A stretch of 43,073 nt of DNA from Clostridiales bacterium (GCA_015056385.1 SVGI01000007.1:1-43073); one strand, 5' to 3'; positions 24,702-34,709 are shown, counted from the stretch's first letter. The notes: a model not told the origin generated them from the letters alone. Numbers and translations: made by a program.

Positions 24702-25721
24702 TTGAACGAAGGTATCAGATTATTTAACGAGGAAACCGAAAAAGAAAGGCTTTCACCAAGGGCGTGTCTGTCAAGTGAGAGTAAAGGCCGCTTGCGTGAT
24801 GAGGCTGAATGCCCCATACGTACCGTATTTCAGCGGGATAGGGACAGGATTATTCACAGCAAGTCCTTCAGAAGGTTAAAGCATAAAACACAGGTGTTTT
24901 TATCCCCGGAGGAGGACCATTACCGTACGCGCCTTACACACACTCTTGAGGTTGCCCAGATTGCAAGGACTATTGCAAGGGCGTTAAGGCTTAATGAGGA
25001 CCTTACTGAATCTATCGCTTTAGGGCATGATTTAGGCCATACCCCTTTCGGCCACGCCTGCGAACGTTCGTTAAATAAGATAATGAAGGGCTTTGGCGGC
25101 TTTAAGCATAACGAGCAATCATTAAGAGTGGTGGATTATCTTGAGCATTCAATGAAAGGCCTTAACCTTACCTTTGAGGTAAGGGACGGTATAGTAAATC
25201 ACCGTACCTCCTGCCGACCCTCTACGTTAGAGGGTCAGGTGGTTCGTCTGTCGGATAAAATTGCGTATATTAACCACGATATAGACGATGCCACACGCGC
25301 GGGTATTATTTCTACTGATTCAATACCCTCATCCTGCGTAAAAGTTTTGGGTAAAACCCAGAGTGAGCGTATAAATACTATGGTGTATGACGTTGTAACC
25401 AACAGCTTTGATAAGGATGTGGTATCTATGAGCGATGAAATATCGGGGATTACAGGAGAGCTGCGGTCCTTTTTATTCGAAACAGTATATATAGACAGCG
25501 TTGCGAAAAAGCAGGAAAGCAAAGCTGAACGAATGATAGAAATGCTTTTTGAATATTATCTGTCAGATTTAAGCAGGCTTCCCGAGGAATACAGATCCCT
25601 TGCAGAAAGGTTTTCTCCTCAGGTTGCAATATGCGATTATGTTTCCGGAATGACAGATTCCTACGCTGTAAAGGTATTTTCAGACGTGTTTGTTGCAAAA
25701 TCATGGGGATGGGGAGGCTGA
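24702..25721 (+). CDS. dgt: Deoxyguanosinetriphosphate triphosphohydrolase (HD domain)
   Basis: HD-superfamily enzyme that cleaves dGTP, or other dNTPs in related proteins, to nucleoside and triphosphate. The metal ligands are seen in TRLTHTLEVAQ, ALGHDLGHTPFGHACE and AYINHDIDDA. The N-terminal FRRLKHKTQVFL is also characteristic. TTG 24702 is chosen because GGTGAT (24689-24694), complementary to the end of 16S rRNA, is seven bases upstream. Two GTG codons at 24687 and 24690 are too close to any such site. Length 339. It precedes dnaG by three bases. This dgt-dnaG-rpoD order is common in Clostridia and links nucleotide control with replication. Confidence 0.93.
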   Translation: MNEGIRLFNEETEKERLSPRACLSSESKGRLRDEAECPIRTVFQRDRDRIIHSKSFRRLKHKTQVFLSPEEDHYRTRLTHTLEVAQIARTIARALRLNEDLTESIALGHDLGHTPFGHACERSLNKIMKGFGGFKHNEQSLRVVDYLEHSMKGLNLTFEVRDGIVNHRTSCRPSTLEGQVVRLSDKIAYINHDIDDATRAGIISTDSIPSSCVKVLGKTQSERINTMVYDVVTNSFDKDVVSMSDEISGITGELRSFLFETVYIDSVAKKQESKAERMIEMLFEYYLSDLSRLPEEYRSLAERFSPQVAICDYVSGMTDSYAVKVFSDVFVAKSWGWGG

Positions 25722-25724
25722 TTA

Positions 25725-27527
25725 ATGGCTGATAGCAGAGATTACAGCAGCTTTATATCGGAATTAAAGGAAAGAAACGATATAGCTTCTGTTGTAGGTG
25801 AATACGTAAAGCTGACAAGAAAGGGCCGTCAGCTTTGGGGTCTGTGCCCGTTTCATTCCGAAAAAACCCCTTCATTTTCCGTAAATACCGATATGCAGAT
25901 ATATAAATGCTTCGGCTGCGGCAAAGGCGGAGATGTTATTACCTTTATACGCGAGGTAGAGCATCTTGAGTTTAATGAAGCCGTGGAATTTCTTGCAAAG
26001 CGCGTAGGCATGAAGGTCGAGACGTTTAAGGGCAGGCAGGAAACTCAAACAGACGTTAAAAGAAGAATGATAACCCAGGTAATGGCAGAGGCGGCAAGGT
26101 TTTATATAGAAAAGCTTTCCACACCTGAGGCAAAAATAGCAAGGGATTATCTTAATTCAAGAGGTGTTCCTGCTGATATATCAAAGAAATTTATGATAGG
26201 CTTTGCGCCTGCAGGCTGGAATAACTTAAGGGATCACCTTTTATCAAAAAATTTCAGCGAGGCTGTAATGCTTGAGGCAGGCCTCGTATCAAAGGGAAAT
26301 AAGGGCGTGTATGACCGCTTCAGAAACAGGCTTATGTTTCCTATTTGTGATGACGACGGTACTGTGCTTGCCTTCGGTGGACGCCGGCTTAACGAGGCTG
26401 ATGAACAGAAGTATATAAACTCACCTCAAACGCTTATTTATAACAAAAGCAACACCCTGTACGGCCTTAACGTATCAAAGAATTTCGGCAGAGAGGCAGG
26501 CCTTATAGTTGTTGAGGGGTATTTTGACGTTATAACGATGCATCAGTTCGGCTTTAATACAGCGGTTGCATCCTGCGGAACCTCCCTTACCACGTATCAG
26601 GCAAGAAAGCTGAAAAGATACACTAATAAGGTTCTTATTGGCTACGATGGAGACGGTGCAGGTCAGGCGGCTACTGTAAGAGGGCTTGAAATATTAAAAT
26701 CCGTTGGTTTAGACGTGCGTGTGCTTAATTTTCCCGACGGGTGTGACCCGGACGATACACTAAGGCGCTACGGCGGTGATTATATGAAGGGTGTTGTGGA
26801 TAAGGCCCAAGAGCTTAACACATTCCTTCTGGGTAACACAATAAAGAAATTTGATTTATCCAATGAGCAGGGCCGTTCAAGGGCTGCAGCTGCCGCAGTG
26901 GAAATCATCGTAGGTATGGATTCCCAGATCGAAAGGGAAAGGTACATAAGGGCGGTTGCCAAGAAAACAGGCTTTTCCGAAAATGCAATAGCCCACGATG
27001 TAAACCGAATATTAGCGTCAAAAAATGAGCCGCAGCTTAAAAAGCCCGTCAGGACCCTTACCCCGTCAGACGGTGAAAGGGCAGCATCGGTGCCGCCTAA
27101 GGACGATTTGGAGATAAAGCTTATTAACCACATGGTGATAAACGAGGAGGCCGCAAGGAAGGTTCTCAAGGTAGTAAACGAGGATTGCTTCTATAATCAG
27201 GACTGTAAAAAAATTATTTTGGGAATTCAAAGGGTTTTTAAGCTTAATGAAGAATTTAATACCGACAGCATAATGTACGGAATAAGCGATGAGGAGCGTG
27301 CTTCACTATATTCCTTGTTCTTTACAGAGGTTGTTTCATCGGATATTGTAAACGATTCAGTGCTTCTTGCGTCAAAGCTTCTTGCGCGTCATTACGATAT
27401 TATAGCCGCAGAGATGCAGGTAAAGGCCAACGAGCTGATAAAGCACGGTGGGTACAACAGTGAAGAATGTCAATCTCTCTTGAAGGAGATTGTAAAATAT
27501 AAAAAATTATCAAAAATGCAAAAGTAA
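25725..27527 (+). CDS. dnaG: DNA primase DnaG
   Basis: Makes RNA primers for DNA replication. The CHC2 zinc-binding domain has Cys41, His44, Cys62 and Cys65 (CPFHSEKTPSF and YKCFGCGKGGD). The Toprim domain includes VVEGYFDVI, ASCGTSLT and the metal-binding YDGDGAG. A C-terminal helical helicase-interaction domain starts after about residue 440. The length of 600 is normal. The stop of dgt is three bases upstream, and the purine-rich GGGGAGG at its end is the likely ribosome binding site. Confidence 0.98.
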   Translation: MADSRDYSSFISELKERNDIASVVGEYVKLTRKGRQLWGLCPFHSEKTPSFSVNTDMQIYKCFGCGKGGDVITFIREVEHLEFNEAVEFLAKRVGMKVETFKGRQETQTDVKRRMITQVMAEAARFYIEKLSTPEAKIARDYLNSRGVPADISKKFMIGFAPAGWNNLRDHLLSKNFSEAVMLEAGLVSKGNKGVYDRFRNRLMFPICDDDGTVLAFGGRRLNEADEQKYINSPQTLIYNKSNTLYGLNVSKNFGREAGLIVVEGYFDVITMHQFGFNTAVASCGTSLTTYQARKLKRYTNKVLIGYDGDGAGQAATVRGLEILKSVGLDVRVLNFPDGCDPDDTLRRYGGDYMKGVVDKAQELNTFLLGNTIKKFDLSNEQGRSRAAAAAVEIIVGMDSQIERERYIRAVAKKTGFSENAIAHDVNRILASKNEPQLKKPVRTLTPSDGERAASVPPKDDLEIKLINHMVINEEAARKVLKVVNEDCFYNQDCKKIILGIQRVFKLNEEFNTDSIMYGISDEERASLYSLFFTEVVSSDIVNDSVLLASKLLARHYDIIAAEMQVKANELIKHGGYNSEECQSLLKEIVKYKKLSKMQK

Positions 27528-27542
27528 AAAGGAAGGATATAT

Positions 27543-28721
27543 ATGTCAGAGTATAATAACGAGGATGTTGTAAATCTCGACGGTCAGCTTGATGCAGATA
27601 TGATCGAGTTGGATGATTTAATGGAGCTGGATGAAACCTTTTCCGGTATTGACGAGGTTGAAACTGTTCCAAAGAGCAAGGATGAGCGTTGCAAGGAGCT
27701 TATAGAAAGAGGCTCTGAAAAGGGCTTTCTCACTTATGCAGAAATCATTGATGCATTTGAAAATGTTGATGTAGACGCAGAGGAAATAGAGGAGTTTCTC
27801 GATAGCCTCCGTACGTACAATATCACATTGGATGACGAGTACGAGGAAAAGCAGCAGATAGACGAAAGCGTTCTTGAATTGCCCGATAGCATCCGTATAG
27901 ACGACCCTGTAAGAATGTACCTTAAGGAAATAGGTAAGGTGCCCCTCCTTCAGGCAGACGAGGAAATCGAGCTTGCAAAGAGAATGGAATTGGGTGACCA
28001 AACTGCAAAGGACAGGCTTATCGAATCCAACCTCCGTCTTGTTGTAAGTATAGCAAAAAAATATCTCAACAGAGGCATGTTCTTCCTTGACCTTATTCAG
28101 GAAGGTAATATGGGTCTTATCAAGGCTGTTGAAAAGTTCGATTACAGAAAGGGCTACAAGTTTTCAACATACGCAACGTGGTGGATAAGGCAGGCTATTA
28201 CACGTTCTATTGCAGACCAGGCAAGAACAATCCGTATCCCTGTACATATGGTAGAAACAATCTCCAGAATGACACGTATGCAGAGAACAATGCTTCAGAC
28301 TCTTGGCCGTCAGCCTACCTCTGACGAGCTTGCAGAGGCAATGCATATGTCCCCTGATAAGGTAAGAGATATACTTAAGGTTGCACAGGAGCCCTCATCA
28401 CTTGAAATGCCTATCGGTGAGGAGGAGGATAGCCACTTGGGCGACTTTATCCCTGACGAGGAGGTTATGTCCCCATCTGAGGCTGCATCATACAACCTTC
28501 TCAGAGAACAGATAATGGACGTTCTTGAAACTCTTACAGACAGGGAAAAGAAGGTGCTTATGCTTAGATTCGGCCTTATAGACGGACGCCCCAGAACTTT
28601 GGAGGAGGTTGGTAAAACCTTCGACGTTACACGTGAGCGTATAAGGCAGATAGAGGCAAAGGCACTCAGAAAATTAAGACATCCAAGCAGAAGCAAAAAG
28701 CTTCGCGATTTTCTTGATTAA
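27543..28721 (+). CDS. rpoD: Primary sigma factor (sigma-A/RpoD)
   Basis: Housekeeping sigma factor. An acidic N-terminus (region 1.1) of about 115 residues is followed by [11 protein letters not shown] (1.2), [17 protein letters not shown] and [19 protein letters not shown] (2.1-2.2), [17 protein letters not shown] (2.3-2.4), [10 protein letters not shown] (3), and [15 protein letters not shown] plus [20 protein letters not shown] (4). The 392 residues compare with about 371 in B. subtilis. AAGGAAGG lies upstream of the ATG. The conserved region 2.4/4.2 residues agree with the TTGACA/TATAAT promoters found in this window. Confidence 0.98.
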   Translation: MSEYNNEDVVNLDGQLDADMIELDDLMELDETFSGIDEVETVPKSKDERCKELIERGSEKGFLTYAEIIDAFENVDVDAEEIEEFLDSLRTYNITLDDEYEEKQQIDESVLELPDSIRIDDPVRMYLKEIGKVPLLQADEEIELAKRMELGDQTAKDRLIESNLRLVVSIAKKYLNRGMFFLDLIQEGNMGLIKAVEKFDYRKGYKFSTYATWWIRQAITRSIADQARTIRIPVHMVETISRMTRMQRTMLQTLGRQPTSDELAEAMHMSPDKVRDILKVAQEPSSLEMPIGEEEDSHLGDFIPDEEVMSPSEAASYNLLREQIMDVLETLTDREKKVLMLRFGLIDGRPRTLEEVGKTFDVTRERIRQIEAKALRKLRHPSRSKKLRDFLD

Positions 28722-28737
28722 TTAGACGGTATTAGGT

Positions 28738-29916
28738 ATGACTGTAGAGGAAAAAGCATATTGGCTGTGGTTTGCCATGGTTAAGGGCGTGTCCTACGCG
28801 GAAAAGATGGATATTATCCGGGTGGTGAAGTCCCCGTCTTGCTTTTTTCATTACAGCGCCTCTGCCATATCAAAAATATTCCCCAACAACAAGGCTGTTT
28901 CCCTGCTCTGCAAAAGTGCCGGGCAGGGTATAGCTGCTTATTTGGATGCAGCAGGTAAATATAAAACGGTAAGCATTCTTGAGGATAGTTATCCCTTTAT
29001 GCTCAGGGAAACGGATTCTCCGCCGATAGTCCTGTTTTACGAGGGTAACCTTTCTGTGCTCAATAAAAGGTGTATAGGCGTTGTAGGTATGAGAGCGGCC
29101 TCAAAGCGCGGAATGTTCACAGCGGAGAGCTATGCGCAAAAGCTTGTGTCAAGTGGCTTTACCGTGGTTACAGGCGGCGCAAGAGGCATTGATACCTGTG
29201 CTATAAACGGAGCCCTTGCTTCAGGCGGAAACGTTTGCGTGGTGTTGGGCTGCGGTATAGATAAATGCTACCCATCTGAAAACAAGGAGCTTTTTGAAGA
29301 GGTAAAAAGGCACGGAGTTGTAATTTCGGAGCTTATGCCCAATACGCCGCCGTTAAAGCATAATTTTCCTGTGAGAAACAGGATTATAAGCGGTTTGTGC
29401 GAGGGTGTTCTCGTTGTTGAGGCAGGGGAGAAAAGCGGTGCGCTTAATACAGCTACACATGCGGCAACACAAAACCGAGACGTTTACGTTACGTTAGGTG
29501 TAGGAGATGAGTATTATTCGGGCTGTAAAAAATTATTGGACGACGGTGCTATTTTAGCATCAAGCCCCTATGACATTATTGATAAGGAAGGATTTTCCGC
29601 ATACGACGGTGTCATAATAAAGCAGAAGTATTATGTTTCAAAGGCATCCGAGGAGGCTGTTATAACCGAGGATGTAAATTCTGATGCCCATATAAAAAAT
29701 GAGGTGTCGGATATAAATGGGGAAAGGGAAGCCCTGCTGGCGCCCGACAGGCAGATATTAGAGTATTTGTCATTGGGCACGTCTATCCATGCAGACGAGC
29801 TTATGAGGCTTACGGGCATGGTGCCGGCGCAGTTTAATTCAAGGCTTGCCGTTCTTGAAATGAACGGATACGTTGAGGTTCTTCCGGGAAAGCTCGTAAG
29901 GCTTTTCCGCGGATAA
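28738..29916 (+). CDS. dprA: DNA-processing protein DprA
   Basis: Binds incoming single-stranded DNA during natural transformation and loads RecA. The Rossmann-like core shows CIGVVGMRAAS, VTGGARGIDT, VVLGCGIDKCYP, FPVRNRIISGL and EKSGALNTATHAA. The C-terminal 70 residues form a winged-helix (DML1-like) domain ending in NGYVEVLPGKLVRL. In front of the core is an N-terminal SAM-like region. The ribosome binding site (TTAGGT) is weak and close, so expression may depend on the upstream gene. Followed by topA, as in many Firmicutes. Confidence 0.95.
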   Translation: MTVEEKAYWLWFAMVKGVSYAEKMDIIRVVKSPSCFFHYSASAISKIFPNNKAVSLLCKSAGQGIAAYLDAAGKYKTVSILEDSYPFMLRETDSPPIVLFYEGNLSVLNKRCIGVVGMRAASKRGMFTAESYAQKLVSSGFTVVTGGARGIDTCAINGALASGGNVCVVLGCGIDKCYPSENKELFEEVKRHGVVISELMPNTPPLKHNFPVRNRIISGLCEGVLVVEAGEKSGALNTATHAATQNRDVYVTLGVGDEYYSGCKKLLDDGAILASSPYDIIDKEGFSAYDGVIIKQKYYVSKASEEAVITEDVNSDAHIKNEVSDINGEREALLAPDRQILEYLSLGTSIHADELMRLTGMVPAQFNSRLAVLEMNGYVEVLPGKLVRLFRG

Positions 29917-29981
29917 AACTTTTAATATTGAAAGGAAGCCGCTCTTTTTCGGGGCGCTTGCGTTTAACGCATAAAGATAAT

Positions 29982-32054
29982 ATGGGAAAAAAACTTATAA
30001 TAGTTGAATCACCTTCAAAAATCCAGACAATAAAGTCGTTTTTGAGCAACGATTACGTTTTAATGGCATCAAACGGCCACGTAAGAGACTTGCCTAAAAC
30101 AACCCTGGGAATTACCGTTGAGGACGGATTTGAGCCCAGGTACAAGGTAATGAAGGAAAAGAAAGAGGTAGTGGAAAAGCTTAAGGCCGCGGCAAAAAAT
30201 GCGGACTGTGTTTATCTTGCTACTGACCCTGACAGGGAAGGAGAGGCTATTGCCTGGCATCTCTCACAGCTCTTAAAGCTTGATGAAAGCAGTAAGTGCA
30301 GAATTTCGTTTAATGAAATCACAAAGCCTGCAGTTCTTGCCGCGATCAAGAACAAGCGAAGGCTGGACGGCGGACTTATTGATGCGCAGCAGGCAAGGCG
30401 CGTGCTTGATAGGCTTGTAGGCTATCAGATAAGCCCTATTTTGTGGCACAAGGTTAAATCACATTTAAGCGCAGGCAGAGTCCAGTCTGTTGTTGTAAGG
30501 CTTATATGCGACAGGGAAGATGAAATAGCCGAATTTATTCCCAGCGAGTATTGGTCCCTGGATGCAAAGGTTAGGGGCCAAAGCAGTAAAAAGAATTTCG
30601 TTATAAGCTATCACGGCAACGACCAAAGGAAAATAAAGCTCGAAAATGCAGACGCTGTTGAGGCAGTTGTAAAGGATTGTGAAAATGGCGTATTTTCAGT
30701 AAAGGACGTAAAGAAGACAAAGAGGGAAAAGCATCCCCTTCCGCCCTTTGAAACAAGCTCCTTACAGCAGGATGCCTTCAGAAAGCTGGGCTTTTCAACC
30801 TCAAGAACAATGAGCATAGCCCAGCAGCTTTACGAGGGTGTAAGTGTTGCGGGAAAGGGTACGGTAGGTCTTATTACCTACATGAGAACAGACTCTGTAA
30901 GAATATCTGCCACAGCCCTTGAATCTGTACGCAAGCTTATTTCCAAAAAATACGGAGAGGATTATCTCCCTGAAAGCGCAAACAGCTATTCAAACACCAA
31001 GGCAAACGTACAGGATGCCCATGAAGCAATACGTCCCGCTTATATAGACCTGGACCCCGAAAAAATACGTGAATCACTTACTGCGGAGCAGTACAAGCTG
31101 TATAAGATTATATACGAGAGATTTGTTGCATCCCAGATGAAGAGCGCTGTTTACGATACTACAAACGTAGACGTTAAAAATGGCGAGCATATATTCAAGG
31201 TTACGGGAAGCATACTTGTATTTGACGGATATAAGCGTATTTATGAGGATGAGGATAAGCAGGAAAGCAAGAACAAGCTGCTTCCGGAGCTTAACGTAGG
31301 TGATACACTTACGCTTATTGAATGGTCGCGGGAGCAGCATTTTACACAGCCTCCGTCAAGATATACAGAGGGCTCACTTGTAAAGAAAATGAAGGAAATA
31401 GGTATAGGCAGACCAAGCACCTATGCGCCTACGATTGCTACTATATATAAGCGAAACTACGTCAAAAAGGAAAAGGGAAGCCTTTATCCCACGGACCTTG
31501 GTGTGCTTATAAACAACATCCTTATTCAGTACTTCGATTCAGTTATAGATTATTCATTTACAGCAAAGATGGAGGATAACCTGGACGAAATCGAGGAGCG
31601 TAAATGCTCGTGGAAGGACGTTATCGGCGACTTTTATAAGGATTTCGAGCCTATGGTAAAAAAGGCTGACGAGGATATTGAAAAAATAAAAATCGAGGAT
31701 AGGGTAACAGACGAAAAGTGTGAGATTTGCGGAGCAAATATGGTTATAAAAATGGGTCGCTTCGGGGAATTCCTAGCTTGCTCTGCATACCCGGACTGTA
31801 AGTTTACAAAGCCTATTCTGGTGGAATCCGAATATAAATGCCCCGTATGCTCAAGCACGCTGTTAATCAAGCAGAGTAAAAAGGGCTCAAAATTCTACGG
31901 GTGCTCAAAGTATCCGGAATGTAATTTTGCCTCCACGTATCCACCTGCAGGCAGAAAATGCCCTGAATGCGGGGATTGGCTCGTAATACGCCCTACAAAG
32001 AACGGTGATACGGTTATATGCCGCAACTTCAAGTGTAAATATAAGGAAAAATAA
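29982..32054 (+). CDS. topA: DNA topoisomerase I
   Basis: Type IA topoisomerase that relaxes negative supercoils. The Toprim domain has LIIVESPSK at the N-terminus and LATDPDREGEAIAWHL near residue 80. The catalytic tyrosine is Tyr300 in GLITYMRTDS. The C-terminus has three four-cysteine zinc ribbons (CEICG...CSAYPDC, CPVCS...CSKYPEC, CPECG...CRNFKC). Length 690, as in B. subtilis. The ATG at 29982 matches the family start but has only a weak site. A strong AAAGGA (29931-29936) lies 46 bases upstream and is followed by a GC-rich hairpin, so the longer TTG frame from 29928 cannot be excluded. Confidence 0.96.
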   Translation: MGKKLIIVESPSKIQTIKSFLSNDYVLMASNGHVRDLPKTTLGITVEDGFEPRYKVMKEKKEVVEKLKAAAKNADCVYLATDPDREGEAIAWHLSQLLKLDESSKCRISFNEITKPAVLAAIKNKRRLDGGLIDAQQARRVLDRLVGYQISPILWHKVKSHLSAGRVQSVVVRLICDREDEIAEFIPSEYWSLDAKVRGQSSKKNFVISYHGNDQRKIKLENADAVEAVVKDCENGVFSVKDVKKTKREKHPLPPFETSSLQQDAFRKLGFSTSRTMSIAQQLYEGVSVAGKGTVGLITYMRTDSVRISATALESVRKLISKKYGEDYLPESANSYSNTKANVQDAHEAIRPAYIDLDPEKIRESLTAEQYKLYKIIYERFVASQMKSAVYDTTNVDVKNGEHIFKVTGSILVFDGYKRIYEDEDKQESKNKLLPELNVGDTLTLIEWSREQHFTQPPSRYTEGSLVKKMKEIGIGRPSTYAPTIATIYKRNYVKKEKGSLYPTDLGVLINNILIQYFDSVIDYSFTAKMEDNLDEIEERKCSWKDVIGDFYKDFEPMVKKADEDIEKIKIEDRVTDEKCEICGANMVIKMGRFGEFLACSAYPDCKFTKPILVESEYKCPVCSSTLLIKQSKKGSKFYGCSKYPECNFASTYPPAGRKCPECGDWLVIRPTKNGDTVICRNFKCKYKEK

Positions 32055-32065
32055 AGGGTGCGTCT

Positions 32066-33406
32066 ATGCTTGATAAATGCGAAAAAAAAGCAGTGGTTAT
32101 AGGTGCGGGCCTTGCGGGAAGCGAGGCAGCCTGGCAGCTTGCAAGGCGCGGTATAAAGGTTACTCTGTATGAAATGAGGCCCAATAAAAGTACACCTGCT
32201 CATACAACAGGCCTTTTCGGCGAGCTTGTATGCAGTAATTCCTTAAAGGCTATGGACGTATGCAATGCTCACGGGCTTCTTAAGGAGGAGCTTCGTACCT
32301 TGGGCTCCCTTATTATCGAGGCGGCGGATGCTACGTCTGTTCCTGCAGGCGGCGCCTTAGCAGTAGACAGAGATAAATTTGCCTCCTACATAACAAATAA
32401 AATTCTCGAAAATGAAAATATCACCGTAGTATATGATGAATATACAGCAGAGGATTTTCCCGAAAATACAATAATAGCCGCAGGTCCCTTGGCGTCAGAG
32501 GGTCTTATGAACGGCCTTAAGAAAATCTGTTCACAGGAATCCCTGTTTTATTTTGATGCCGAGGCTCCTATTATAGACGGTGAAAGTATCAATATGGATA
32601 TTGCCTTTTCGGCATCCCGTTACGGCAAGGGTGACGGCGAGTATATCAACTGTCCTATGGATAAGGATGAATATGAGGCGTTTTATACTGCCCTTGTAAC
32701 GGCCGAAACAGCCCATGTACACGGCTTTGAGAAAAATCTTGTATTCGAGGGATGTATGCCTGTTGAAATTATGGCGGCAAGGGGAATAGATACCTTGAGA
32801 TTCGGTCCGTTGAAGCCCGTTGGCCTTTGGGATCCCAGAAGTGATAAGCGCCCCTACGCCGTAGTTCAGCTTCGTCCTGAGGATAAGGATGGCAGAATGT
32901 ATAATATCGTAGGCTTTCAGACACACCTTACATTTTCCGAGCAAAAAAGGGTGTTTTCTATGATACCCGGCCTTGAGAATGCGCAGTTTTTAAGGTATGG
33001 CGTTATGCACAGAAATACCTACGTAAATTCCCCCACCCTCTTAAACAGTGATTACTCCGTAAGGGAACGCAGAGACCTTTATATTGCAGGCCAGATGTCA
33101 GGTGTTGAGGGGTACGTGGAGTCTGTGTCATCAGGAATGGTGGCGGCACTTTCATTAAGCAGCCGTATGCTTGGATATGAAGGCGGGTTTGAGGTTCCCA
33201 AATATACAATGATGCGGGCGCTGGCAGATTACATATCAAACCCTGCAACATCATCCTTCCAGCCCATGAATTCCAATTTCGGGTTAATGCCGGCTTTAGA
33301 TGAAGAGGGTAAAATGAATAAAAAGCAAAGGGCGGAAAAATATTCAGTACGTTCCCTGTCGGCCTTAAAAGAGGCTGTTGAAAGCAATAAGGATATGTTT
33401 TTATAA
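32066..33406 (+). CDS. trmFO: TrmFO, folate/FAD-dependent tRNA uracil-54 methyltransferase
   Basis: Forms ribothymidine at position 54 of tRNA using methylenetetrahydrofolate and FAD. The FAD-binding GAGLAGSEAAWQLARRG is at residues 12-28, followed by FGELVCSNSLKAMD, PAGGALAVDRDKFA, CPMDKDEYEAFY, GCMPVEIMAARG, LRFGPLKPVGL and GQMSGVEGYVES. The 446-residue length is typical. AAAGGGTG precedes the ATG by seven bases, and topA ends 11 bases upstream. This topA-trmFO order is conserved in Firmicutes. Confidence 0.97.
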   Translation: MLDKCEKKAVVIGAGLAGSEAAWQLARRGIKVTLYEMRPNKSTPAHTTGLFGELVCSNSLKAMDVCNAHGLLKEELRTLGSLIIEAADATSVPAGGALAVDRDKFASYITNKILENENITVVYDEYTAEDFPENTIIAAGPLASEGLMNGLKKICSQESLFYFDAEAPIIDGESINMDIAFSASRYGKGDGEYINCPMDKDEYEAFYTALVTAETAHVHGFEKNLVFEGCMPVEIMAARGIDTLRFGPLKPVGLWDPRSDKRPYAVVQLRPEDKDGRMYNIVGFQTHLTFSEQKRVFSMIPGLENAQFLRYGVMHRNTYVNSPTLLNSDYSVRERRDLYIAGQMSGVEGYVESVSSGMVAALSLSSRMLGYEGGFEVPKYTMMRALADYISNPATSSFQPMNSNFGLMPALDEEGKMNKKQRAEKYSVRSLSALKEAVESNKDMFL

Positions 33407-33436
33407 TTTTTTAATGAATACGCATTAAAAAAGGAG
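33407..33436 (+). promoter_or_regulatory. Hairpin overlapping the ribosome binding site of the kinase-like gene
   Basis: TTTTTTAATG (33407-33416) and CATTAAAAAA (33423-33432) form a perfect 10-bp stem with a 6-base loop. The last two A's of the stem are the first two bases of AAGGAG (33431-33436). There is no T-tract after it, so it is more likely to affect translation than to terminate transcription. Confidence 0.45.
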
Positions 33437-33443
33437 AATCGGT

Positions 33444-34055
33444 ATGAAGGTTATAACATTAAGAAGAGAATTCGGAAGCGGCGGACGCGAGCTGGGAAAG
33501 AGAATAGCTGAATCTATGGGTATTGCCTATTACGATAAGGAAATACTTGAGGAAATAGCAAGAAGCAGTGGTCTGGCAGAGGAATACGTAAGAAGTATTG
33601 TGGATCATTCCCCCATAAGCTATTATCCCATAACATTTGGTCATACGTTTTCATTCATAAACACGTATAACGAAAACTATGTAAGGCTTCTTCGTATTCA
33701 GGAGAACGTTTTGAAGGAACTTGCATCAAAAAGTGATTGTGTTATAGTAGGCAGATGTGCCGAGCTTATGTTAGGTGATATTCCTTCATTTAATCTTTTC
33801 GTCTATGCGGATATGGAATCCAAGCTGCATAGGTGTCGCGTAAAGGCGCCCGAGGGTGAAAATCTTACGGATAATGAGCTCATAAAAAATATAAAGGCTA
33901 TTGAAAAAAACAGAAAGAGAAACTATGTGTCCCTTGCAGGAGGTGACGTAGGTATGGAAAACTACCACCTGTGCGTAAATACCTCAGGCAAGGAAATAAA
34001 GAGCCTTGTAGCCCCTGTTGTAAGCTACATCAACGCATGGTACTCTGATAAATAA
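33444..34055 (+). CDS. Cytidylate kinase-like family protein
   Basis: A 203-residue P-loop protein of the cytidylate-kinase-like group. The N-terminus reads VITLRREFGSGGRELGKRIA, with the phosphate-binding loop at about residues 9-16, followed by the typical YYDKEILEEIA, CVIVGRCAELML, and a lid/adenine region with NRKRNY. Members are widespread in Clostridia, and few have a tested substrate. The gene sits between trmFO and hslV, where B. subtilis has the recombinase gene codV (xerC). A hairpin overlaps its ribosome binding site. Confidence 0.85.
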   Translation: MKVITLRREFGSGGRELGKRIAESMGIAYYDKEILEEIARSSGLAEEYVRSIVDHSPISYYPITFGHTFSFINTYNENYVRLLRIQENVLKELASKSDCVIVGRCAELMLGDIPSFNLFVYADMESKLHRCRVKAPEGENLTDNELIKNIKAIEKNRKRNYVSLAGGDVGMENYHLCVNTSGKEIKSLVAPVVSYINAWYSDK

Positions 34056-34096
34056 AACAGGTAATATTTAAGGGCTTAATTAAACGCCGTTTTAGG

Positions 34097-34119
34097 CTTT
34101 TTGCTTAGCGGTGTATAAT
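34097..34119 (+). promoter_or_regulatory. Possible promoter of hslVU
   Basis: TATAAT at 34114-34119 is perfect. The -35 (TTTAGG-like, 17 bases upstream) is poor. A small GCCTTT/AAAGGC hairpin follows at about 34122-34135 in the leader. The 120-base gap before hslV is otherwise empty. Confidence 0.45.
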
Positions 34120-34175
34120 ACGCCTTTGAAAAGGCTGTATAAGCTCATATTAGCTGTAATCTGAAAGGAAATATA

Positions 34176-34709
34176 ATGGATATAAAAGGTACAACAATAT
34201 TAGCCGTAAGGAAAAACGGTGTAGGTGCAATCGGCGGAGACGGCCAGGTAACAATGGGCCAAAGCGTTGTAATGAAGCACGGCGCACGCAAGGTCAGAAG
34301 AATATTCAACGATAAGGTCCTTGTAGGCTTTGCAGGCTCTGTTGCCGATGCATTTGCTCTTACTGAAAAATTTGAAGCAAAGCTTCAGCAGTTTTCCGGA
34401 AATTTACAGAGGGCCGCTGTTGAATTGGCCCGTGAATGGCGTATGGATAAGGCTATGAGGCAGCTTGAGGCTATGCTTATAGCTCTTGACGATAATAATC
34501 TTCTTATAATATCGGGTACAGGCGAGGTTATAGAGCCTGACGATAATATTGCGGCAATAGGCTCCGGCGGTAACTATGCTATGGCGGCTGCAAGAGCATT
34601 ACTTAACAACACAGATCTTTCCGCAGAGGAAATTGTCAGAAAATCGTTGGAGATAGCAGCATCTATCTGCGTATTTACAAACGATAATATTTACGTTGAA
34701 AGGATATGA
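34176..34709 (+). CDS. hslV: ATP-dependent protease peptidase subunit HslV (ClpQ)
   Basis: Threonine peptidase that forms a two-ring dodecamer with the HslU ATPase. The N-terminus [11 protein letters not shown] indicates a short five-residue propeptide before the catalytic threonine. The sequence continues with [39 protein letters not shown] and [16 protein letters not shown]. Length 177 is typical. GAAAGGA precedes the ATG. The stop overlaps the hslU ATG (ATGA), so the two subunits are translationally coupled. Confidence 0.97.
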   Translation: MDIKGTTILAVRKNGVGAIGGDGQVTMGQSVVMKHGARKVRRIFNDKVLVGFAGSVADAFALTEKFEAKLQQFSGNLQRAAVELAREWRMDKAMRQLEAMLIALDDNNLLIISGTGEVIEPDDNIAAIGSGGNYAMAAARALLNNTDLSAEEIVRKSLEIAASICVFTNDNIYVERI

